A stretch of DNA of 64,000 nucleotides from Trichoplax adhaerens (lineage: Eukaryota; Placozoa; Uniplacotomia; Trichoplacea; Trichoplacidae): assembly GCF_000150275.1 (NCBI RefSeq), contig NW_002060962.1:919588-983587 (forward strand), read 5' to 3'. The position numbers and the translations under genes were made by a program. The notes beneath the pieces were generated by a model. The model saw nothing but the letters and a program-made list of their open reading frames with translations. It made no database searches and was not told the origin of the DNA. Each line of letters starts with the position of its first letter. Position 1 is the stretch's first letter. Positions 24,728-35,473 of this stretch are shown here, one piece after another.

Positions 24728-25513
24728 TTCTTTTGCAAGAGTTACCAGCAACGGCTAATACGAGTAGCTATGAGCAAATATCGTCAGCTAATCAATCAAT
24801 GGCGGCCAATCTTGAATCTCTCGACACCGACTGCAGTATCCTGTACAATATACACTATTATATGGTACTATAGTACACTACTGTATAGGACTGTATTCAG
24901 TATACTGTGCAAGTAGGAGGAGAGAGGTGTGTACTATTATTGTTTAACTAACTAGAACTAGAAGTTTTTCTACTGCCATTTGCAATTGGTTAATTATCGA
25001 TGGTGCCAACAGGTACAAATATCATCCAACAGGCTCATCAGTTTGGCTTGCCATAGGATCGAAGACTGAATGGAGGTATAACTTGAGATTTCTGTTCTGT
25101 ACGTATGCCATCTATTTGCAACTTGCTGCTGTCAATTAGTATAAGTATCATCAGATACGCCTAGCAGATTGCGTTGCTATAGAACCGAAGCAGAATCAAG
25201 CTACAACTTGAAGTTTTGATATTATATATCAACTACAGTGTTTGCAATAAGTTGTTGCCAACCGGCTCAAACATCATCGGATGCAAATCAGATACAAAGT
25301 ACGTTGCCATAGGACATTAAACCGAGTCAAGCGGTCATCTGAGGTTTTACGAGTATACCAGTTATTTTGCTTGCTTGATACAGCTATTTTGGAAGGTACT
25401 GGTTAGGACAGCGGCGTAGGCCACAGATAGAGTTAATTAGCTAACATCGTGGTAATGATATGCTTACAACAAGGTAAAACCATCATTTTACCTATTAGAT
25501 ACTGCTTGTCAAT
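24728..25513. promoter_or_regulatory. Divergent intergenic region of the PM20D1-like pair
   Basis: Only 786 bases separate the two start codons, so the genes probably share control sequence. The left part has a GGCGGCCAAT segment (24800-24809; inverted CCAAT box nearby) and a cluster of short GTAC/TACT words. The right part is three diverged repeat units, listed separately. No TATA box is obvious. Confidence 0.55.
24979..25370. repeat. Three diverged ~130-bp tandem repeats
   Basis: Units begin near 24979, 25115 and 25241 (periods 136 and 126). Each contains, in order, TTTGCAA, a CAT/TATCATC block, GCCATAGGA or GCTATAGAA, and an AACTTGA- or TCATCTGAGG-like block followed by TTT. Identity is perhaps 60-65% by eye, so they are old. 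They lie between the paired PM20D1-like genes. Confidence 0.7.
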
Positions 25514-27040
25514 ATGGGTGTCATCAATTTTATAATAAGATTTATTATTGGTGCTATTGCGAGCATTACGCTAATCGTAACGATTAGAATGATAACTTTT
25601 CCTAGTCATCAGGTTAATGTAGGCGAATGTAGCGTTAAAGATGATGACTTTATCCATCTATCGCAGCAAGCTATTGAACGTTTTCAACAGTCACTCAGAT
25701 TACAAACTATATTTAATGAAAATGAAAGTTTTAATACATCGGCTTTTCTTGCACTTCATCAACATCTTGTCGATAATTATCCTCTCATTCATAATGCATC
25801 ATTTATATCTCGTGAAATAATCAACAGCTATAGTCTTCTTTATACCATCAACGGTAGCAATCCAGCGTTAACACCGTATATGCTAACTGCACATCTCGAT
25901 GTTGTCCCTGCTAAGAAAGACGAATGGAGTTATGATCCATTTAGTGCTCATATTGTGGATGGATTTATCTACGGTAGAGGAACACTAGATGATAAAAATG
26001 GTGTTATCGGCTTGATGGAAGCATTAGAATTTCGTTTACGTAAGAAAATCATGCCCAAAAGATCCTTTTACTTGGCTTTCGGTCATGATGAAGAAGTGAC
26101 AGGTCTGCATGGAGCTTATCATATTGGAAAGATACTAGCTGATAGAGGGGTTGAGCCCGATTTTATTTTGGATGAAGGCATGATGATTGTTAGTGACGGA
26201 GCACCTGGTGTAAAAGGGCCTGTTGCTTTTGTTGGTATTACTGAGAAAGGCTATGCTACTCTTCAGTTAACAGTAGCCAACGGTACTGATCATGATATAG
26301 TGCCAGAAGTAAATTCAAACATTGGTATTCTAGCTCAAGCTGTTTCGACGTTAGAAAGAGTCGGCCATCGTAATTTATTCGGTAGTGGACCAGAAGTAAT
26401 AATGTTGGAACATTTGGCTCCTCTAATGGGATTTTCCTATCGAATAATCATGACAAATTTATGGCTGTTTTCATATGTTGTAAGTCTTCAATTCGATGCG
26501 GATGCTGCAACGCGTGCTTACATTAAGACGACCACAGCTTTAACTATGTTCCATTCTAACAGTGATTCAATCAATGTTGGCTCTTCATCAGCTACAGCTA
26601 TTATTAATCATCGTATACATCCATCCCAATCGGTAACTGAGGTTATCAACTACGATAAAGCCATCATTAATGATGATCGTGTACAATTTAAAATACTAGA
26701 CTCTTACAATCCTCCAAGATTATCACCCATTGATTCTTTTGGCTATAAGGTTATTTATAAGAGTGTTCGCCAAGTGTTTAAAAATGTGCCAGTTATACCA
26801 TCTGTTATGATTGGAAATACTGATACTATACACTATCTGCATTTAACTAGAAATATTTATCGATTTTCGCCGTCTTGTTTATCAGCTACGACAGATTTAA
26901 AGAGAATACATGGAATTGATGAGAGAATAAGTTTACAAAATTATCAAGAAACACTAAACTTCTATTTTCATGTTTTCGATAATGCTGATAAAGGGATAAA
27001 TCTTCCTGATCGGGATAAAGAGAGAGCAATGGAATTTTAG
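25514..27040 (+). CDS. PM20D1-like M20 peptidase, paralogue B
   Basis: One exon, 508 residues, ATG at 25514. It aligns end to end with paralogue A: N-terminal hydrophobic anchor (about 5-25), H127/D129 (HLDVVP), D159 (GRGTLD), E193-E194 (GHDEE), D220 (LDEG) and H440 (NTDTIHY), so all zinc ligands and the general base are kept. The lid motif GHASMP of paralogue A is replaced by a longer GTDHDIVPE (257-265), with its His at 260 displaced by two inserted residues. In M20 enzymes this His contacts the substrate, so specificity or activity may differ (inference). Potential N-glycosylation sites (NGT, NGS, NAS) fit secretion. AATAAA lies at 27336-27341, about 300 bases after the stop. Confidence 0.9.
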   Translation: MGVINFIIRFIIGAIASITLIVTIRMITFPSHQVNVGECSVKDDDFIHLSQQAIERFQQSLRLQTIFNENESFNTSAFLALHQHLVDNYPLIHNASFISREIINSYSLLYTINGSNPALTPYMLTAHLDVVPAKKDEWSYDPFSAHIVDGFIYGRGTLDDKNGVIGLMEALEFRLRKKIMPKRSFYLAFGHDEEVTGLHGAYHIGKILADRGVEPDFILDEGMMIVSDGAPGVKGPVAFVGITEKGYATLQLTVANGTDHDIVPEVNSNIGILAQAVSTLERVGHRNLFGSGPEVIMLEHLAPLMGFSYRIIMTNLWLFSYVVSLQFDADAATRAYIKTTTALTMFHSNSDSINVGSSSATAIINHRIHPSQSVTEVINYDKAIINDDRVQFKILDSYNPPRLSPIDSFGYKVIYKSVRQVFKNVPVIPSVMIGNTDTIHYLHLTRNIYRFSPSCLSATTDLKRIHGIDERISLQNYQETLNFYFHVFDNADKGINLPDRDKERAMEF

Positions 27041-28962
27041 AATGAATGCCTGCTTAATATTGTGATATTCTCATAAGTATCAATGAATGTGATATACCGT
27101 ATGTCAAGATATACAGATATAGATTGCTTTTATCCAGAATTTTAGTACAGAAATTTTTAGATATTGTTTCATATAAGTACGCGTGGTATTCAACTCCATA
27201 TTTCCAATGTTAAACATAGTATTTGAGATGGTATATACATATGTAGATTTATAGCCTATTTTTACAGGAAATGTTTTAATGGTAAGTCATATCATCCTGA
27301 ATGATATTTAGTAAAGGAGATAATTATTTTTATTAAATAAAATTTTTTACTTCAAATTAATATCTCTAATATTCATCCGGCTTAGCTAGCTAGTGTTAAT
27401 TAATGTAGAGTATGCAGATGGCGTTGTACTTTATCATTAATACTTGCAATAGTAAAAGGGTATAAGCATGTTTGGGGCTTGTTGCCTTATGATCCATAAA
27501 TTTATTTTATTAAACTATTAAGTCCTACTACAATTGTAAAACCTGGAATTATTTATACAATGGGTCATAATAGTAGCCTAGTGGCGTAAATGATGATACT
27601 GTACATTATAATTTACTTTCTATCAATGATAAATACGTGTTTCAACATTTCAATCACTACTATTGGCTAAGTTTTGTATCTATTTGCATGATTTAGCTAA
27701 AAATAAATAATTAATGATAGTATTACTATTCATATGAATTGAAGACTAATATAATAGATCAATCTGACTTCTAATAGTATTAGATAACGATTTAATATAA
27801 GCCATTTATACATCATCGCCTAATAGCATCGTTTACATATTCTCTCGTTAATTCTACTGATAATCCTATTGCGACGTTTCTATCCGATATATTGATTCAC
27901 CATGAACATGTATAGCGGCTGGCTCATGAACATAGTGCAAATTTTGTATAGTACAACTCTTAATAGTGTAAGATTTAACACTTTATACGCTAGGGGGCAA
28001 GAACATTGCCGCTGAATCACTAATCCACTGTGATTGAAATATATCTCGGTCTAAGTACTGCTAATCTTGCCACTATTCTGCTATAACTTAAGGCATTTGT
28101 AGAGTACAATAAACAAACAATACAAACGAAGCGTATTGTGTTGAAGCATCTATTTATTCTTATAGTATCTGTATCCTTTTTATTATTGATGATGGTACAC
28201 TATATAGGATGCTTATATGCGAAGTCTACCAATGGTGATATACTGAATTCAGTAACTAATCAATACTAAAGTATACGCTTATAGTCAAAAATACTTTTGT
28301 ACTGTAGTATAGCGACAATATTTAATGAAGGTGCTCTATACTTTCTAATTTTATTATGGTTTTTAAAGTCTAGTTTGAGTTCATGAATAGCAATTAACTA
28401 TTAATTAATTCTATAGACTATAATTAATCGATATTTGCTGTAAAAGCTAATATCAAATTATTCGTGTGGGCAGGGCTTTTAATTCTCGAATCTAACTAGA
28501 TAGTATTGAATATAATTAACTATATTAACTGGAAATAATAATTAACAAAGGTACAGCAAATATACCGCGACATCATATATTTGATTTGGTTGATAGTTTA
28601 ATTTTATTCCAAGAAAAGCATCGCTAAAATTAAAAGGTAATCATTATGATCAATCATTTGAAGATATTTAATTTTTACTAGTTACTAATAAAAATACTTA
28701 TCAACGTCAGGTAGACCAGTTATTTTCTGCCATTAGATATCTTTAAAGTTATAATGTACATTACCTGAATCGTTATCACGAAAGCAGTATTACAACCATT
28801 AGTCGTCCAAATGGAAGCTAGTAGTGTTTAAATTTTTTAAATTACATAAACTTGAGAAGTTAGAATTTGCCTTGTGGATTTCGACTCATTCTGTACAAAT
28901 CATATTACGTTCGTTACAGGGAAATTAAAGGCGAGCGTTTAATTCCTACTGTATAAGTTAGC
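27041..28962. other. Intergenic, no gene recognised
   Basis: 3' flank of PM20D1-like B (polyadenylation signal AATAAA at 27336) and upstream region of the PTB gene. Very AT-rich, stops in every frame, no repeat array or RNA gene seen. Confidence 0.6.
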
Positions 28963-29289
28963 ATGGGAAAAGCTCTATCAAAGAATAAAGGTTCGGCTGC
29001 CTTTCGGGTTGGATTCCTAAATCAGAAAGGAATAGTAGTAGGCAAAGGAACTATAACCATATCCAGAACCAAGCTTGAATTTATTAGTAAAAGCAAAAAA
29101 CAGGAATACGAGTGGCCATTGACGACAATATCACGCTATGGTTCCGCAAATGGAACTTTTACCTTTGAAGCTGTCGACTCCAACGAACAGAGCGCTATGT
29201 ATTGCTTTACATCATCTAAAACGGATAGAATGGAAGCTTTTCTTGATCAAAAAGTTCAAGAATATCAAAAGAAGCAAGAAAAAAATTAA
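28963..29289 (+). CDS. Stand-alone FRS/DOK-type PTB domain protein, predicted myristoylated
   Basis: A single exon of 108 residues. The N terminus MGKALSKN fits the N-myristoylation consensus (Gly2, Ser6), as in FRS2/FRS3. The rest is one IRS-type PTB domain: a first strand FRVGFLNQKG, then KLEFISKSK, a central RRYG-like segment TTISRYGSANGTFTFEA and a C-terminal helix ending DQKVQEYQ. FRS and DOK proteins dock on receptor tyrosine kinases through this domain and recruit SH2 partners through tyrosines in a long tail. Here the tail is absent: the frame ends in KKQEKN and a stop, with no donor before it. It may be a minimal adaptor or competitor at the membrane (inference). An upstream exon is not needed because ATG and myristoyl site coincide. 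Confidence 0.75.
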   Translation: MGKALSKNKGSAAFRVGFLNQKGIVVGKGTITISRTKLEFISKSKKQEYEWPLTTISRYGSANGTFTFEAVDSNEQSAMYCFTSSKTDRMEAFLDQKVQEYQKKQEKN

Positions 29290-30721
29290 CTAAAAAATTA
29301 GAGCTACAAGCTAAGATCGAGATTATTGTTTTCATCCTTGATTAAGCACTTATTTATCGTTTTTTGCACAAATCATGTATTAACTTATTTGCAGGTTTTT
29401 TTTAAAGTCTATGACGCTTTTAAATTCTTGACAGATCCATATTTGTTTAACCTCATTCTTATAATAGAAATAGTTTTCAATCCATTTTTTAGATCCAATG
29501 CACATGATCTTAAGATTTTAGCTTCTCTCGTCTTACAGTAGCTATCGCAAGTAGATTGCTAGTAGTACCTGCTATTATTTACTAATACAATACGATATTT
29601 ATAAAATTTGAAATTGATTAGTAATTAAAAAGATGCTTTAAAATCGGGCACGAGCTATCGAGACTATAGTGTACGTTATACTTCTGTCTCAATGGTTCAA
29701 TCTCAGTCACCTTAATATATGTTTGGATCAAAATTTTTATATGGCATCTGTGGTTACAATTTCTATTTACTATAACGCCATTGAGTACGGTAATTAAAGT
29801 TGTACTACTCTTTCCAATGGCCCTACTGTAGCATAAATTTTTACTATTGCTGTAATTTATACATGCTGCAACGACAAACAGCTGTACTGAAGTATTATTT
29901 TACCATTTATCCTATGTGCTTTCTGTAATATAGCAGATCTAAAAAAGAAGTGTACAATTTCACAATGTGAATCCACCTTACTATGCGATTAACTGCAATA
30001 TGAATTATATTGAATATCGCTAGTGATTGTTTTTAAAATGTGCTTATCGAGCATTATAAATTTATCAAGATATCAATTTATTTCATGCTATGACCATTTC
30101 CTTATTTTCGAAATATCTAGTACGAAATGTTAATCTTTATTCCTGTCAAGTATACCGGCATTTTTATACTCCATTATCAACAGGTATCAGTATTATTGTT
30201 AACATACGCGTAACGTATACTCAGTAATACAATCAATAAAGATACCAGCTCTACATTTGAAGGACAAATCAGGTAGCAATTTTATAAACTGAACGTAATA
30301 AGTTATCATGGAATAATTCATAAAGTATCACAAGCATTTTTTTTGGCTAATACATCATACAATTACATTGGAATTTATGATAAAATCATCAACTATCACA
30401 ATTATTAATCCTGTAACTGCGTATATTCAATATTTACAACCGGTAACAACATTAGCTGTAGTTGAATAAAATTTTCTAAGAATAAAAACAATACGGGAGT
30501 ACTTCATTTTATGTATGTCTATAAATGACACAGTTTGAATCAGAAATGCGATGTAATAATTTGCATTGGGTAATAAAGACCATTTATTCTGTCAGTTCAT
30601 ATAAAGCTAAATTTAAATATCATATCAGATAATGGTAGCTATCAACCAGTGATACCAGTTGCTGTATAGACTATCTTATACATTCCATTAATCTATATAC
30701 CGTACAGTGTATCTAGAATCA
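29290..30721. other. Intergenic between convergent genes
   Basis: 3' flanks of the PTB gene and PDCL3. A minus-strand AATAAA (TTTATT at 30583-30588) lies about 135 bases beyond the PDCL3 stop and is its likely polyadenylation signal. An open stretch at 29326-29541 is AT-driven and resembles no protein. Nothing else seen. Confidence 0.6.
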
Positions 30722-31990
30722 TTAGTCGTCACCATCATCATCATCATCATTTTGATTACGTAGAGAGTCCGACATAACATCACGAATTTGATTTGCAGCT
30801 GTAGGATCTTCAGATAAATCACTCTTAATAGCTTTAAACTGGGCCAATTTCCACTCTAAACCTAAATCATTTTAATACGTCGAGGAATTTAATATGTTAC
30901 AAAACAGTATTATGTTGATCTTATCGAAGAGAAACTTTATTCTGTGGTATGCTATCACCGTGATTAATTAATTTGGCAAAATCGTATACAATACGCGTCT
31001 ATCAGTACAGTACTTGCAAGGAAAGTGAGCAACAGACTTACTATCGATAGTGAGTTTCATGCCTCCAAAACTAAAAGGTCCAATTAATTGCCCCTTTAAT
31101 TCTCCATTGTTGTAAACAAAGATAGTCGGGAGGTTTTTATCTGGATAATTCGGAATAGTAGTTGTAGAAATACTTTTAAGAAACTTGGTTTCGGGAAACT
31201 TTTGAGCCAGGGTTGATAGATGATTGTTGATTAATTTACATAATGGAATTCTGAATGAAAAATTGAATACAAGGCATTACATTATGGTGATACAGAGTGT
31301 TCAAATTTATTTCTTAAACTAATGATACAATTGTATAATCTTTGGCTTAATAACAGTAAAATAAGATTGATACCCTGCTTGGTATAGGTGAAGGACTACA
31401 TTGATGCCTTCTCCAGCTTTGGTAACTTCCTGAATATAGTCTTGTCCTGAAATTTCTCTGAGATCACCAAATTGTGACCTCTTTACCGTTTCTTGCATTT
31501 CTAACAATCGTTTTCGCCTAATATGAATATATATGTTAAAAATAGCGTACGGTTATGGTGTCCAATTGGGATTTGATTTTAATTGTAACAAATTTTATCT
31601 ACACGTATACTACTGTACTACTATTAAAATGCATGTCATACAGCTAGAAGGGTAAGCACTGTACGTCTAGTTGCTACGATTTTGGAGTTTCATCCTCTCT
31701 ACGATACCGTTATTAAGGGATTTAACTATTGCATGTGTGTATGTGTCATATATATATAAGATAGAAATATATTACTTGTACTCTAGGAAAAATTGCTCGT
31801 CTAGATCATCTTCAAATTCATCCAGCTCGTCCATGTTCATTTCCTGGTAAGGTTTTCCTTCAGGAGAGACGACATTTTTGTCAGGAGGGGCTATTTCCAC
31901 TTCTTCCTCCTTTGGCTCTTCTTTTGGTGGTAAAATGCCTTTTTGGCGTAAGATATCGTTCCATTCTGTGTCTTCGTTAGGATCTTGCAT
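30722..31990 (-). CDS. PDCL3: Phosducin-like protein 3
   Basis: Exons 31776-31990, 31374-31517, 31042-31250 and 30722-30861 join in phase to 235 residues (human PDCL3: 239). The N terminus [20 protein letters not shown] is nearly the human one. An acidic linker, then [12 protein letters not shown], then the thioredoxin-fold core ([36 protein letters not shown]) follow in family order. The tail ends in a run of Asp coded by GAT/GAC repeats. PDCL3 is a cytosolic co-chaperone of the CCT/TRiC chaperonin that helps fold actin and tubulin, and it stabilises VEGFR2 in vertebrates. The gene is divergent from glutaminase, with about 3.5 kb between them. Confidence 0.95.
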
Positions 31991-33837
31991 CTTGTCTAAT
32001 CAGACGTACCTAGAATAGGATGTGCGATATACTCGTCCATCAGTAATCAACCATGATGACTTTTGCAGTCTTGTGCATCATTGCTACAGTCTATGAATCA
32101 CAGTAAGACTATTGAACGCGCATAGTTACAGTCGATGGACAAAATTGAATTTAAAATCATCTAGGCAACTACTAAGTGTCTAACATTATGTGAATTACTG
32201 AAATCGGAGATGAAGATCATGGCAAGGGATTGTACGCCATTTGTTCATCATTTTTACGTATAAAATAAGCTGTATAGAGATTGAAGACTCGTCGACTGCT
32301 GGATCGAAAGAGGTAGTTTAATTGAAATAGCCCAATAACTGAACTGTTCATCATAGAGTTTTATACCTGGTAAAGCTTGTTTGCAAGTCTATAAGTTGGA
32401 TGCCTCGGAAAGAGTTGGAAGAAGACAGCAAATATGAAAGCAAATCCCCGACTGCAGCTGGCAAAATCAATGACCGCCGGATGCCTTGAGGTAAATGGAT
32501 CGGTGGAGTTGATCGTCCGATCGAGTATACTACAGTATGGACATTATCGCTATTCTTGAACAGTACCCTATATCTAGTATGACCGCTAGAAGTCAGTACG
32601 AAACGTCACAACAGAGATAAAGTGAATGACTAAAAATAGTCTAGGTAAAATAACATGTCATGGGTAGCGTTGGAATATTATTGTAAGCTTGTACCCATGA
32701 CAACTATTTCGCTCGGGTTAGTCCTTCAGTAGGTGATAGTGATGATACCCTACTATCGACTTACTAGAAGATCGCTTACGAGTAGACTACGGCCAATTCC
32801 GTACAGTCTACGGTATAGTCGCCGATCGAATGGATGGGAATTGATCAGTCTGCCGATGGAATCTGTCATGGTGTTGCTGTACAAATTGCAAGCAAAAATA
32901 ATGTCGCTATTGCGTCGTTAGTATGCTACTTACGATGGCCAAACGATAGCAAGGGGATGACAATATTTCTCTTTTACTGTTTTACCCAAATGTGCTTAAT
33001 AGATGTCGCATAAAGAGATCGTACAGCCTTTATGATATACTATAACTTGTTGTCCTAACTTACGACATCTATTTTGCATAAGTGAATGGACTGGTATCAA
33101 GTCCACTTTGCATACATACACTACTGTAGTAAGGCAAGGAAAAAAAAAGTTTTGGTGCGGCCGCCATTCTTCTTCAATCCAATCTCTCTCTACTAGAAAG
33201 AGAAATTTAAAGAGTACTGTGCTTGGATGGTAAGTAGTAACAGTTTATGGATGTTATTGGATAGATTCTAACCCAGATAGTAGGAATAAGGACCTAATAT
33301 AGCTTGATATTAGTATACATTTGGTTGCTGTTGAATTCTGATGGGTGCTGTTGTTATGATTAATAATAATATACAGTATAAGCCAACTGTCTATGACAAA
33401 TTCCACGTTTATTCTCCTGCTAGCACTATCAACAATTTTACAATCGCGTTAAAGGCTTGCTGCCATGCTAGTTATAATATGGATAGGCTGCTAGGAGAGA
33501 CAGTGTAATCCGAGGGCAGTCTTTAAACATCGATGCAGACACTTTCGATCTTGTACAATTTTTGTTAGCTTGATGACTCCCATTCAAATCGTAATATCGA
33601 TAGGTGCAATACGTAGATATCAGTTATGCGAGTCTACAATTGGAGAATGGCAGTAGAATCGGTTGTTCAAATTTATAGTAATTGCCTAATTTAATAGACT
33701 GAAATAAAGCTTCAATACGTACCTATGCTAAGCTAGGTACAGCAATCTTTAGCCTTGAAATTGTTGTACTTCATCATCGATATCAAGTTGATTGATTCTA
33801 TATTAATGGATAACTACGCGTATTTCTATTTTTCAAT
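31991..33837. other. Intergenic, upstream of PDCL3
   Basis: No coding sequence recognised. A GCGGCCGCCAT segment near 33156-33166 (YY1-like AATGGCGGC on the minus strand) is the only GC-rich patch and could mark a promoter of an unseen transcript. The open stretch at 32733-32921 is Arg-rich and unlike any family. Confidence 0.5.
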
Positions 33838-34905
33838 TAGTCAGTAATCAACGTTGCATCTATGATTTGATTATAGACTGAAGTAGGTATTATAATAATT
33901 ATTGACCACATGATATATTGATCAATGACAATTTTTCTATTTTTGAATAAGTCAGTAATTCTTTTTTCTCGATCATTGGCTCATATATGTATTCTAATTA
34001 TTCCTTAGCACATCATCAATATACTGTATGCATGAATGACTTATTTTCTATTTTGCAGTAAGTCAGTAATTCACTTTACATCGATCATTCGCTCATATAT
34101 CTATTCTAATTATTTTTTACAATATCATACATGTACTGATGCATGAATGACTATTTTCTATTTTGTAGTAAGTCAGTAATTCACTTTTCTTCGATCATTT
34201 GCTCATATATATCTATTCTAATTATTGCTTACCACATGATAAATATACTGTATGCATGAATGACTACTTTCTATTTTGCAGTAAGTCAGTAATTCACTTT
34301 TCCTCTATCATTTGCTTATGTGTGTGTTCTAATTATTACTTATCACATCATGTATAACACTAAAACGATAAAAAGTACAATATGTATTTCCTTACTACAT
34401 CATACATATACTGTATGTATGAATGACTATTTTCTATTTTGTTGTAAGTCAGTAATTCACTTTTCCTCTATTATTTGCTTATGTATGTGTTCTAATTATT
34501 ATTACTTATCACATCATACATAACACTAAAACGATAAAAAGTACAATATGTATTTCCTTACCACGCCATACATATACTGTATGCATGAATGACTATTTTC
34601 TATTTTGTTGTAAGTCAGTAATTTACTTTTCCTCGATCATTAGCTCATATATGTACTATAATTATTCCTTCCACATCATACATATACTGATGCATGAATG
34701 ACTATTTTCCATTTTGCAGTAAGTCAGTAATTTACTTTTCCTCGATCATTAGCTCATATGTGTACTATAATTATTCCTTACCACATCATACATATACTGA
34801 TGCATGAATGACTATTTTCTATTTTGTGTCTATCTATGTGTTCTAATTATTACTTATCATATCATACACAACACTAAAGCGATAAAAGTACAATATGTAT
34901 GTCAA
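33838..34905. repeat. Minisatellite, ~110-bp unit, eight to nine copies
   Basis: The word AGTCAGTAAT recurs at 33839, 33950, 34061, 34171, 34284, 34446, 34613 and 34722, giving a period of 109-113 with two longer units (162 and 167). The long units carry an extra ~54-bp block containing AACACTAAAACGATAAAAAG. Other conserved words in each unit are GATCATT, CTCATATAT, TTCTAATTATT, CACATCAT and ATGCATGAATGACTATTTTC. A final partial unit ends near 34905. It lies about 600 bases upstream of the glutaminase coding region. Confidence 0.93.
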
Positions 34906-35072
34906 TTAGAGAAAAGACAGTTTCAAGCACTTGTTATCCTTGTTACACTGTGAAACAAGGTACAATTTTCACTCGCATTTCATGTGTTGCCTTGCAGAAA
35001 TAGAATAGCCTCCAACGTCTAATGGTACATGACAACGACTTTTTGCTATAGGTATAGAGATCTCTATTAGAA

Positions 35073-35112
35073 ATGGACACTGTAACAAGGCTGTCGAGTG
35101 TTGATAAAGTCG
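35073..35112 (+). CDS. Possible alternative first exon of glutaminase
   Basis: ATG at 35073 opens 13 codons ending in G|GTAAGA. A 16-base segment at 35364-35379 (after GGGTTTAG, before GTTTCA) would carry the phase on to the exon beginning at 35506. The chain is phase-consistent but includes a micro-exon and shows no mitochondrial presequence, so it is only a candidate. Confidence 0.2.
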
Positions 35113-35473
35113 GTAAGACACATGCTAAATTAATACTAGAAATAGGTTGTTTGAATATGCCTTCGTTGTCAGCGATGTAGACCATTGTCGCTGAACTTTA
35201 CTACCCTAAGCGGATACAACGTTAAACGATAATTCATCCATTCTGTATCAATCTTTATGGCAGCTGATGTTAGCTTAATGATAGTGCAAAATTCTATTTT
35301 TTCAGTATAAAATGGTCTTATAAGCTATTATTAACTTTTATCTTAATCGTTGGATGGGTTTAGGTAGCGACGTCGGCAGGTTTCACCTTGAATCTCTAGG
35401 GTGTGAAATTAAGATTCATAATATATTCTGATTGGTGTCGTACCTTTGCATATTCTGTTAAATCCTTGTGCGA

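Noticed and set aside
29326-29541. Hydrophobic frame after the PTB gene, considered as a 3' exon
   Set aside because: No donor precedes the PTB stop and the hydrophobicity follows from T-rich DNA.
30727-30760. CAT/GAT trinucleotide run considered as a microsatellite
   Set aside because: It is the coding sequence for the acidic Asp-rich C terminus of PDCL3.
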